Assembly: GCF_023898315.1 (NCBI RefSeq)
Contig: NC_064617.1
Span: 617,635,000 to 617,698,999, forward strand
Direction of reading: 5' to 3'
DNA: 64,000 nt
Source of the DNA: Schistocerca nitens
Taxonomy: Eukaryota > Arthropoda > Insecta > Orthoptera > Acrididae
Within the stretch, counting starts at the first letter, position 1; every line of letters starts with the position of its first letter. Positions 22,559-33,097 of this stretch are shown here, piece by piece. The notes under the pieces are model-generated. The model made no database searches. It saw only the letters and a list, made by a program, of their open reading frames with translations, and was not told the origin of the DNA. The position numbers and the translations under genes are program-made.

Positions 22559-23527
22559 AGGGTCTCAGGGAACCACAGAAAGGACATCCGTCTAAAACTG
22601 GGCAGATAAAACACAGTAAGGTAGTTGTACAAACGATTGGTATTGTAGTTGTAAATTGTCGTAAATGTGTTGGGAAACAACCAGAGTTCCAAGCCCTAAT
22701 AGAAAGCACTGAAGCTCAAATAGTTGTAGGTACAGAGAGCTGGCTAAAGCCGGAAATAAGTTCAACTGAAATTTTTTCAAGCGATCTAACAGTGTTCAGG
22801 AAGGACAGATTAAATACAGTTTGTAGTGGAGTATTTATTGCTGTCAGAGGTAGTTTGCTTTGTAGCGAAATTGAAGTAGGTAGTTCGTGTGAAATAGTAT
22901 GTGTAGAGGCTATACCTGACAATCGGATTAAACTATTAATTGGATCGTTTTACCGACCCTCGACTCAGAAGATAGAGTTGCTGAACAGTTCAAAGAAAAC
23001 TTGAGTCTCATTTCAAACAAGTACCCCGCTCATACAATTATAGTCGGTAGTGACTTCTATCTACCCTCGATATGCTGGAAAAATTATTCGTTTAAAGCCG
23101 ACGGCAGACATAAAACGTCATCCGAAATTGTACTGAATGCTTTCTCAGAAAATTATTTTGAGGAAATAGTTCATGAGCCCACTCCAAGCGTAAATGGTTG
23201 CGAAAGCATATGTGACCTTTTAGCACCAAATAATCCTGGACAAATAGTGAGTATTGTGAGGAATACAGGGATTAGCGACCACAAGCCAGTTGCTGCTACG
23301 CTGAATACCGTAACACCTACAACCATCAAAAAAAACGCAAAGTATATCTATTTAAAAAAGCTGATACAAATGCTCTTAACACCTTTTTGAGAGACAGTGT
23401 TCACTCCTTCCTATCTGATCATGTAAGTGTAGAAAAGTTGTGGAATGTTTTCAAAGAGATAGTATCGACAGCAATTGAGAGATATATACCACATAAATTA
23501 ATAAGTGATGGTACTGATCCCCCATGG

Positions 23528-23910
23528 ACTCGCCAGGGTAGCCGAGAGTGCTAACACGCTGCTTCTTGGACTCGGGTAGACGCACCGGCCCCGGATCGAA
23601 TCCGCCCGGCGGGTTAACGACGAGGGCCGATGTGCCGGCGAGCCTGGATGTGGTTTTTAGGCGGTTTTACACATCTCGCTAGGTGAATACCAGGCTGGTC
23701 CCCATGTTACGCCTCACTTACACGGCTCGCAGACATCTGAACACATTCGCACTATTCCATGGATTACACTCGACGCAGACAGTTGGGGTACACTAATTCC
23801 GTCCTGGGGGGTATGGGATGGCGGCAGGAAGAGCATCCGGCCACCCCTTAACCATTAACATGCCAATTCCGATTCACTGCGTAACTGCGGGACAAGACTC
23901 AAGCGATAGA
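23528..23910 (+). mobile_element. SINE-B, full length, sense, in CR1-a ORF2
   Basis: tRNA-like head with TAGCCGAGAGTGCTAACACG and B box GGATCGAATCC, followed by a long unique body (about 300 bp) including GACGCAGACAGTTGGGGTAC and GGATGGCGGCAGGAAGAGCA. The 15-bp TSD actgatcccccatgg at 23513-23527 and 23911-23925 is perfect. Longer than SINE-A. Confidence 0.93.
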
Positions 23911-25008
23911 ACTGATCCCCCATGGTACACAAAACGGGCCAGATCGATGTTGGAGAAGCAACGAAAAAAGCATGCCAAATTTAAAGAACGCAAAATCCCC
24001 AAGATTGGCAAAGTTTTGCAGAAGTTCGAAATATGGCGCCTACTTCAATGCGAGATGCTTTTAATAATTTCCACAACGAAATTCTGTCTCGAAACCTGGC
24101 AGAAAACCGAAAGAGATTCTGGTCATACATAAAGCACACGAGTGAGAAGACGCAATCAATACCTTCACTGCGCGATAACAACGGTGAAGTCACTGATGAC
24201 AGTGCCACTAAAGCAGAGTTATTAAACACGGTTTTCCGAAACTCCTTCACCAAAGAAGACGAAGTAAATATTCCTGAATTCAAATCAAGAATAACTGCCA
24301 AGATGAGAAACATAGAAGTAGATATCCTCGGAGTAACGAAGCAGCTTAAATCATTTAATAAAGGCAAGGCCTCCGGTCCAGATTCTATACCACTCAGGTT
24401 TCTCTCAGAGCATGCTGATAAAATAGCTCCATATTTAGCAATTATATACAACCACTCGCACACAGAAAGACTGGAAAATTGCTCAAGTCGCATCAATACC
24501 CATAAAAGGAAGTAGGAGTAATCCGCTGAATTACAGGCTTTTATCACTAACGTTGATTTGCAGTAGGGTTTTGGAACATATACTGTATTCGAACATTATG
24601 AAGTATCTTGAAGAAAACTATTTATTGACACATAGTCAGCACGGTTTCAGAAAATATCATTCTTGTGAAACACAACTAGCTCTTTATACTCATGAAGTAA
24701 TAAGTGCTATCGACAGGGGATGTCAAATTGATTCCATATTTTTAGATTTGCAGAAGGCTTTCGACACCGTTCCTAAAAAGCGACTTCTAACCAAACTGCG
24801 TTCCTACGGAGTATCGCCTCAGTTGTGCGACTGGATTCGTGATTTCCTGTCAGAAAGGTCACAGTTCGTAGCAATAGACGGAAAGTCATCGAGTAAAACA
24901 GAAGTAATATCCGGCGTTCCCCAAGGAAGTGTTATAGGCCCTCTATTGTTCTTGATATATATTAACGACATACGAGACAATCTGAGTAGCCGTATTAGAT
25001 TGTTTGCA

Positions 25009-25211
25009 AAAAAAATTGTTCAAATGGCTCTGAGTTCTATGGAACTTAACATCTGTGGTCATCAGCCCCCTAGAACTTAGAACTACTTAAACCTAACTAA
25101 CCTAAGGACATCATACACATCCGTGCCCGAGGCAGGATTCGAACCTGCGACCGTAGCGGTCACGCTGTTCCAGACTGAAGCGCCTAGAACCGCACGGCCA
25201 CAACGGCCGGC
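25009..25211 (-). mobile_element. SINE-A, full length, antisense, inside the RT catalytic motif
   Basis: Complete body and head. The 11-bp TSD gattgtttgca lies at 24998-25008 and 25212-25222. The insertion separates the codons of the FADD catalytic motif of CR1-a, and the TSD rebuilds LFA on both sides. Confidence 0.95.
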
Positions 25212-25978
25212 GATTGTTTGCAGATGATGCTGTCATTTACCGTCTTGTAAAGTCATCAGATGATCAAAACGAAGTGCAAAATGATTTAGATAAGATATCT
25301 GTATGGTGCGAAAAGTGGCAATTGACTCTGAATAAAGAAAAGTGTGAAGTTATTCACATGAGTAGTAAAAGAAATCAGCTAAATTTCGATTACGCGATAA
25401 GTCACACAAATCTGAAGGCTGTAAATTCATCTAAATACTTAGGGTTTACAATTGCAAATAACCTAAATTGGAACGATCACATAGATAATATTGTGGGTAG
25501 AGCAAACCAAAGAATGCGATTCATTGGCAGGTCTACTAAAGGGACTGCTTACACCATGCTTGTCCGCCCTATTCTGGAGACTGACGGATGACATCGAAAA
25601 AGTACAAAGAAGGGCAGTTAGTTTAGTATTATCGCGGCATAGGGGAGATAGTGTCACGGACATGATACGTGAATTGGAGTGGCGATCATTAAGACAAAGG
25701 CGTTTTTCGTTGCGACGGGATCTTCTCATGAAATTTCAATCACCAGTTTTCTTCTCCGATTGCGAAAACATTCTGTTTGCAACCACCTACGTAAGGAGAA
25801 ATGATCATCACGATAAAATAATAGAAATCAAGGCTCGCACAGAAAAATTTAAGTGCTCGTTTTTCCCGCGTGCCGTTCTAGAGTGGAACGGTAGAGAGAC
25901 AGCTTGAAGGTGGTTCATTGCCCTCTGCCAGACACTTTATTGTGAATAGCAGAGTAATCACGTAGATGTAGATGTAGA

Positions 25979-26190
25979 AGATATCAGGGAATGACTTCCA
26001 TGTTACTAGAGGGAGCTGTAGAGAGCAGAAATTGTAGAGCAAGACAGAGACTGGAATACGTCCAGCAAATAATCGGTGAGGTAGGTCGCAAATGCTACTC
26101 TGACATAAAGAGGTTAGTGGCACAGGAGAGGTTTTCGTGGCGGGCCGCATCAAACCAGCAAACCAGTCAGAAAACTGATGACTCAAAAAA
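25979..26190 (+). mobile_element. RTE-2 3' fragment, part 2
   Basis: Continues the RTE-2 tail interrupted at 21573: TTACTAGAGGGAGCTGTAGA, then GCAAGACAGAGACTGGAATA and CGGGCCGCATCAAACCAG, ending in GACTCAAAAAAAA. The encoded tail (QIIGEVGRKCYSDIKRLVAQ) matches the 41.7-kb copy. Confidence 0.85.
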
Positions 26191-26379
26191 AAATGGAGCT
26201 CATTCCTGATCTTCAAAGATTGGTAGACGTTGAGACGTGACACAATGGCAAAATGAATCTAATGTGTTTGAATGTGCTCATGACCATACCGTGAATGGCA
26301 TTACCTAATTTTTTGGTGCTTCAACGTGTACTTCCCGACTTGTCTACAGTGAACGATTTACTACTCGCACCAATGTAAC

Positions 26380-27180
26380 ACGACGTAAGATCTTGACCAA
26401 CAGGTGATACCCCTTGTCAGTGACAATCGCTTTCAAACTCTCAGCAGTTGCTGCTGTCAGTGAATGCTGTTCCTCATCAACCAGATCCCGAGCGAACACT
26501 GCGAAGGGAACTGAATACAGTGGGCATTTGGAGTCGTGTGCGTCGCTTCAATGAGGCAAACTGTACAGAAACGTGGCAATAAGTGACTGGAGGAGTGTAG
26601 TATGGTCCCACGAGTCTTGATTTCGCCTCTTTTGAAATGGAGCAAGCTGTCGTGTGCACCGAGTGTCCAATGAGCCAATAAACCACAGTCAGTGGAGTGT
26701 GTGGCTCAGGCCAGAGGTGGTTCTCTGATGTTTTGGGAGTGTTTCTCGCACCATTACTTGGGTTCTCTCGTTAAGGATAACGTAAACATGAACCAGGATC
26801 ATTATTTCAGCGTTCTCGCTGACCAAGTGTTCTTTAACATCTTCATGATGAGTACATAGTGGACATTCACGTCTTCCAGGACGACAACAGCTTTGATCAC
26901 AGGACTTTACGCGTACGTTACTGGATTGACGAACACTCAGGCACCCGGTTACTCCTAGACTGACCTACTGGGACTTTTTGGAATAGCATATGAAACGTAG
27001 CGGCCAACATCATCGAAATTTGGTAGGTCTGTGGGTTGTAATCATCAATAAGTGCTTTCAGCTACATATGGAATATGTGAAGGTTCTGTGGACTTTCTTG
27101 CTTGTCGAAATAATTCCACTGTTAAAACTAGATGGAATGTTACTTGTCAGTGGCGTGAGGTCTCCTTGGGATGATTAATT
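26380..27180 (+). mobile_element. Tc1-D transposon remnant, sense
   Basis: A plus-strand frame (about 26720-26860) reads GGSLMFWECFSHHYLGSLVK, matching the Tc1 block preceding the second catalytic Asp. Further on, a DEHSGTRLLLD / TGTFW block (about 26930-26970) corresponds to the segment around SPDLNPIEHLW, with the catalytic part lost. Frameshifts between blocks. Borders uncertain. Confidence 0.55.
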
Positions 27181-29625
27181 TTTTTGACTGGTGTGATTAC
27201 CTGTCATGTGTCACTTTCATATACTGCTGTCTGGAGAGACACCTTCTTACCAAAAATTTATTCCTGCTTTAGTCTTTAGATATTGTAGATGGAGGTAAAG
27301 CAATGCAATTTTCAGTTTTTCTAATCATCAATGGGTGGTAGATTTTCCCCCTAATTCAAATTGAAGTCATAGGTTGTATTGTTACCAATAATCCATCCAA
27401 ACTTCAGCTCTGTCTAACTATTAATTACAGAGAATTTTACAATTTAGTTAAAACAAAAACTGCGGGGATTTACCCAACACAATATCCAACAGAAATGTCT
27501 TGGGAATTTGAACATAGTGGTTGAAAATAAGCAGGGTAACCTGACAGTGTTCAATTAGTGAGGTTAAGCTATTTATGTAGTTAGTAAACAGCGTAGTTTG
27601 ATAGGTTCCCTGATTCTTCCTTGAAATCCCAGGCTCCTGTTCTCTTCCTTTTCTTCTTCTTATTCCGAAACGTATTTGCCAAATAGTAAGTCTATATCTA
27701 TATGTGAGCTACTATCATGATGTAAGAAGTCTGAAGCTGACTCTGAAGAATAATCGAGTGGCTGTTTGATCTGATTTTTTCCTTTTTTAAAACATATAGT
27801 TTACGTCGTTTTGTTTGTATAGCACGCTCTTTTCTTTATTTAGCACGTCTTTCCTTCTCAATACTAAGCTCTTCTTTTCCCATGCATTCTTCTTCCATTC
27901 GTTCTTTATTGAGTGTCGACATTGGTTGTGTTGAACGTCATCTTTTGCCTGAGCTATCACTGAAAATTTGTCATCACGTTGTTAGAGCTGTTGGGACTTA
28001 AGCCAAAACACCTGTGAGGATTTGCCTCATTTCATCATTTTCTGACATATGCGCCATTTTTTATTTTGGGGACTAACTTTAACAATTTTTTTACAAGTGA
28101 AATTGAATCTTGATGCTTGAATACAGTAGTGTCAACGAGTAAATCGTGGGCTCTTCTTTTCACACACTACGTTATGCATTGTTTAAGTACAACATTAGAA
28201 AATGTACGTGTAAGTAGTATAAAACCACCTTTCCTCATTTTCTCACCGCTGGAGCGATCTGCCAGAACGAATTTTCTTGGAACAATAAGTTACAATAAGA
28301 TAAAACTGCCACCTGGTGGAGTGTTGGAACTCAGTTCTAAAACTCGGTGTGGGTTTTTACTCGACGCGGGGATTATCACCACTACCCTACCTGTTGATCA
28401 TTCGACATTTATTGTGGTGACTTTAAGTTAAAAAACATAAGAGCGTCAAAGTACAGTTCCTTGCAGAACGAACTACCGATAAAACAGAGTGGTTCAGAAG
28501 CTAAATATCAAAAGATGTGCCGTATCTACTTTAATAATGGCACATGTGATCTTAAATGAAAGTAGCTTCTGATAAGAACGAATAGAACCGAAACACGGTA
28601 CATCGTTGCCACAGTTTTTGTAAATTACATACGGACTGGGAAGCACATTCACAAGAGAGGTAACTAAGCTTAAGACAGAAAAAGTCACTTCATTGTCACG
28701 ATCACACTGACATATCTGATTTTCAATTACGTACCTCAAGAAGCAGAACAGTGGATGAGCAATGAAGACGCGGAAGAGAATGCAGGAGTTCGCATCCAGA
28801 GAGTGGCGCGCCCTCTTCGATCATGGTTTGCCAGCGTTGTTACGCTGCCGGGCAGCACTTGTTCTACAGAAAAAGGCGACAGCCGCTGTGGCGCATATCC
28901 GAGCGGCGGGATGTGTACCACTGCCAATCAGCACGTGGCGCTACTTTGCGAAACCGACTTCCCAGCTGCAACGCACTGGAAGCGGACTGGAACTTAGTTA
29001 TCGCTCCGAGAATAGAAACGCGTCCGTTTTTGTAGAAAAATTCTTCCCGTGTACTAATTTAAGAGTTAAAAATTGTCATTAAACAACAGACAGCTCATGA
29101 TTTTGAAGAAATATAAGCTGGCAGACCATATGAAACTCATTATTAGCAGTTGAAGGTGAATCATTGTAAATGCATTTGCAAGTTTACAGCAGGAAACAAG
29201 ACTTACAATTAATGTGAAGAGATGCGTGTAAGTGTTGAAAGAGTGACGTGTATAATGTGATAATGATGGAAATGACAGGTCGCATATAAAATATGTGTTA
29301 CATGATATATACCATGCATCAGTCATCAGTTACCTGAACCTCTTAGTTGCTGTTCTATAATCCTATCATCTAGTTTCATCTGGCGTAAACTTTTTATTGC
29401 AATGTTCTTTTACCTCCCTACGCAGTAGCAAAACTCCATTCTCTCTTTGTTACTTGACAGTTACATAACTGAACTTGCCTAAATTTTCATGTAGAAAAGT
29501 GTGGTAACTGAAACAGCCAATAGAAAATCCCCTTTTTCTTGTCTAATAATCACTTAATACAGTGCTTTGGACGACCACAGTGTGAGGAATTATTTGAAAC
29601 TGCGTGATTATTACGAAGTGACTCA
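27181..29625. other. No recognised gene; AT-rich and low-information
   Basis: ORFs to 106 aa (28762-29082) show no domain. A GC-richer stretch at 28740-29010 stands out but encodes nothing I recognise on either strand. Confidence 0.4.
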
Positions 29626-29867
29626 CTCGGACCGTCGTGCGTGTTAAAGCGCCGATTCCGGGACGGGGAGGTACGCAGGTGCAAACCGAATCCTCCCGCC
29701 GGATTAACGACGAGGACCAGACGGATGCGGTTTTCAATCGGTTTCACCCATCCGACAGGGCCTGGCACCCAAGTCAGACACCTCAGTTGCACGACCAGGA
29801 AACATTTATAAAACTCTCGTACACTTTCACATGAATAACACTAGACGTAGACAGTTGGGGTCTAAGA
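29626..29867 (+). mobile_element. SINE-B copy, diverged and shortened
   Basis: Shares with the 23.5-kb copy, in order, the B-box-like CCGAATCCTCCCGCCGGATT, AACGACGAGGACC, a GATGCGGTTTTCAATCGG block, and an ACACTAGACGTAGACAGTTG GGGT end. The 3' quarter is missing. Confidence 0.7.
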
Positions 29868-30024
29868 AATGAAAACACTATATTTTATTACCGTGTGTGC
29901 CAGTAGTGTGTCAGTCCTAATATGAATTTAAGTATGTACATGTAATTTATTTTCAGTTTATCCGTGTCTCGTTCCGGAATGTGGTAACTTCCAGATCTGC
30001 ATTGCTCAGTGCTCAAAAGAACTG

Positions 30025-30229
30025 CCGCGCGGTGTAGCCCCCGGTCATGGCGGCTTGTGACGGTTCGCGCGGCTTCCCCGTCGGACGTTCGAGTCTTCCC
30101 TCGGGCATGGGTGTGTGTGTTGTCCTTAGCACAAGATAGTTTAAGTTATATTAGGTAGTGTGTAAGCTTAGGTACCGATGACCCCAGCAGTTCGGTCCCA
30201 TAGGATCTTACCACAAATTTCCGTTTTCC
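30025..30229 (+). mobile_element. SINE-A2 copy, sense
   Basis: Head with GTTCGCGCGGCTTCCCCGTC and B box ACGTTCGAGTCTTCCCTCGG, body with GTGTGTAAGCTTAGGTACCG ATGACC, and a CATAGGATCTTACCACAAAT end. Imperfect flanking repeat AAAGAACTG / AGAGAACTG. A2 resembles A in layout but has a different head and a diverged body. Confidence 0.8.
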
Positions 30230-30659
30230 AAGAGAACTGATCCAATGGCAGCAAAATTAAGGGTGAAAAACCAAGTAACAAAACTCGCTAGTACGAATAT
30301 TTGGATTTGACTATTGTTACCCATTGCTTCGATTTTCCAGATAATTTTAAAGTGTAGAACATTTTGCTGAATGGAATTGCATCACTTAAAATAATCTCAC
30401 AATTGTGACACTGCGGCGCAGCATATTGCTTAGTGTACTTGACACGCTTATCTTCCGAATAAGTTATAGTTTTAGTCTCAGCTGTTTTAAAAGGAAATTA
30501 TTATATGAATTTTTGGTGTTGACCGAGTAACAATAGATTTGGCAAGCAGCGTAATTACTTCAACCGTCGCAAGTTCCATACGAGTTATTTCTACATGAAC
30601 GTAGAATCTCGTTGAAATGTACAAAATAGATGTCTTAGTTTGGTACCGCATCAGGAAGG

Positions 30660-30775
30660 AAGCAAGGAATGTAGGGGTTTAGCGTCCCGTCAACGACGAT
30701 GCCACTGAAGTTGTAGCACAGTCTCCGATTGGAGAATGATAGGGGCAGCAATCGATACCGATCAAACCAATTCCT
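30660..30775 (-). mobile_element. SINE-C fragment, antisense
   Basis: GGTTTAGCGTCCCGTCAACG ACGATGCCACTGAAG matches the 3' end of SINE-C; the tRNA head is missing. Confidence 0.45.
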
Positions 30776-32893
30776 GAATATTTAAATAATTAAATAAAGT
30801 GTGTCTTACCTTTTTGATAACCTTACTCCCGACTGATTGCGAGTAGAGACGACGTTCAGCTCTGTTAACACGTGAATACTGCAACAGAATTTGCGGTGAA
30901 GAACACGAGCAAAGTATTAGATTTTTATAAGTTTGCGGTTAGACTGTAGAGCTGAGTACACAAACATGAGCTGTGTAAACATAAGTTTTACGTTAGACAC
31001 AGTGGAAATAAAACCGTATTTGAATGTAAAGGGACTTACAGGATTTTGCTATACTCTTACCGGCAGTAACATACATCAGGTCCGTTTGTTATTTATCTTT
31101 CCAAGACATGCCATATATGTGAACTGTTTCCATTTCGAGTATGTTTTTTGCGCATCTGCGAAAGTGAAAGTATTTACCAACCGGTACGCTGAAAGCCGTC
31201 AAAAGACATTATTATACTGGTATCATCTGTCTGTGTGGGCACAACGTCCGACTGTCACTTCAGTAACGAGATGCTCCCTGTCTCTGTTTCTCCCGTTCTG
31301 GTACCAACCAACGAAACGAGCCAAGGGAGCAGACAGAGTGAGCTGTGACGCGGGCACGATGCACGGCTGGCGTGCTATTTACTGTCTGGCAGTTGGCACC
31401 GGGTGGCCGCCACTGCCGTGGGAGCTAGCCGTACGTGTACAAGTCTGCGGTCGTGCTGAGCACTGTGGGCAGCAGTAGCAACTGCACGACCGCACTCCGC
31501 ATCACGACCGCTGGTGCAGTCTGGTAGTGGCCCCGTGTCCACACCTGCCGCCTTCTCACACGGGGCACATCGTTCTCGTCCGTATGCAAAAGTTCGCGCC
31601 ACAGCTGAGAATACAACGCGTTGCTACTGCACCAGCTTTGCTACAGCTTCACTCGTTCCACCGCCGACAAGGATTAATTTAAATTTATTCGTAATTTCTT
31701 CCTGTCTACATGGAGACGATTGCAGCGCATACATCAGGTGACGCTGCTTCCTGCGAATGTTGTTTCCGCAGTTCTGCTTAGGTGTTTTCTTAATTTACTG
31801 TAATGCACGGTTCTGAAAGCATGGACTTGTGTGATTGCGCTTCACTTACGTATGCAGAATCTGAATATATTTGTAGCTTATATGTTTACATAGAAAATCA
31901 GAGTATCTACAGTATACGGTACTGATATCATTTGAGGAATACGGCATATTGTACGCTGGCAAAGTTGTTTGGGAAGTGTTAGTGTGCTCACAAAATTATG
32001 GTCATTTCAATTACGTATAGTCTGCCTGTGTGATACACAAACAGCAAAACACTGGCTCACTGTCTAGTATTTGTAACTATTTGATACTAACTTAGCGAAC
32101 GTTACCCTTCCCATCACCTGCCTGTAGTGATTAGATGCCTATCTCAGAAACTAGTGAGTGATCTGTGCAATGCATTCAGTTAATAAAAGAGTCAACCCAT
32201 TTGCAGAATAATTTTATGTACTGCTCTACTTCACGTTATAACTGCAACAGATGTTTGTAATCTGCCTACTATTGACTGTTGGTAATATAGTACACGGGTA
32301 AAGCTCTGTCGATGGGGTAAGAAACTTGTTTGTTTCGAGAATGTTACAGTCTTCCAGTTCGCACACGATCCTGTAAGAAAAACAGAAAGACCTACAATTC
32401 TACATTTTTACTCCGTGATTTCTTGTGAAAGATTATAAATAACCATGTCAGTGTGGTTGCCTCACCGAAAATACATGCTGTAGACACAGACCCAGTAATA
32501 GAAACGAACACAGTCCACGTTCTCGAACAGTTGTCAATATGTCGATCAATAGTTATCTTTGTTGGTATGTAATGAGCACTTTACACGCACACATACGTTT
32601 GTCTATAAAGAAACCTCGTCCTGGTGTCCGAACTCCAGTCTTATGAATAAATGGTATAAATATTGAAGCAAAATGTAAGCAACGCAATTTAAAAATACGT
32701 CTCTTACAAATGCGTAGAAAAGGAAGCACTGAGCAGTGTGATATACTTCTGCGTCGTTTCTCAGCAGTTACCTGATTCTCAGCATGGACTCTTGAGAGAG
32801 AACTATGGTTCTGATTTGGCTAACCACATACCAAGCTTTGGTTTAAAGTTACTTTTTGACTCGTCAGCCTTCCGATTAGTCTGACGCGGTTTG
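30776..32893. other. No confirmed gene; includes a GC-rich patch
   Basis: A 181-aa ORF (30933-31478, plus) and overlapping ORFs fall in a GC-rich patch at about 31230-31680, but none shows a domain, signal peptide or repeat I can name. The patch could be host promoter or exon sequence; this is unproven. Flanks are AT-rich and empty. Confidence 0.4.
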
Positions 32894-32905
32894 CCAGGAC
32901 TACCA

Positions 32906-33073
32906 TGGCTCTGAGCACTACGGGACTTAACATCCTAGGTCATCAGTCCCATAGAACTTAGAACTACTGAAACCTAACTAATCTAAGGACATCACACATA
33001 ACCATGCCCGAGGCAGGATTCGAACCTGCGACCGTAGCGGTCGCGCGGTTCCAGACTGAAGCGCCTAGAACCG
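32906..33073 (-). mobile_element. SINE-A copy, antisense, head shortened
   Basis: Starts TGGCTCTGAGCACTACGGGA and ends CGCCTAGAACCG. The imperfect 12-bp flanks ccaggactacca (32894-32905) and ccatgactatca (33074-33085) look like an aged TSD with two mismatches, so this copy is probably older than those with perfect duplications. Confidence 0.85.
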
Positions 33074-33097
33074 CCATGACTATCACTCCCGCGCCCA

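Larger units (their letters stand above)
22610..25904 (+). pseudogene. CR1-a ORF2: endonuclease and reverse transcriptase, broken
   Basis: Endonuclease blocks: NCRKCVGKQPEFQALI, VGTESWLKPEI, GSFYRPS, then after a frameshift VGSDFYLPSICW and GISDHKPV (22640-23310). Reverse transcriptase blocks: KASGPDSIPLRFL (about 24365), HGFRKYHSCETQL, FLDLQKAFDTVPKK (about 24740), SGVPQGSVIGPLLFLIYIND (about 24910) and, after the SINE-A, ADDAVIYRL (about 25220). C-terminal zinc-finger-less tail to 25904. At least four frameshifts plus two SINE insertions. Confidence 0.85.
21574..25978 (+). mobile_element. CR1-a non-LTR retrotransposon, nearly full length
   Basis: Carries ORF1 (coiled-coil and esterase-like region), ORF2 (apurinic endonuclease then reverse transcriptase), and a 3' end of repeated TAGATG units (ACGTAGATGTAGATGTAG, 25961-25977). 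A short tandem 3' tail is usual for the CR1 clade. It sits inside an RTE-2 tail; the flanks AAGACA / AAGATA may be a short imperfect target duplication. Interrupted by SINE-B and SINE-A. Several frameshifts; not functional. Confidence 0.85.

Noticed and set aside
23981-24547. 188-aa minus-strand ORF
   Set aside because: Antisense to CR1-a ORF2, whose RT motifs are on the plus strand.
30933-31478. 181-aa plus-strand ORF as a host gene
   Set aside because: No domain, signal or repeat pattern recognised. It runs into a GC-rich patch with few stops in any frame, and there is no splice or promoter evidence.
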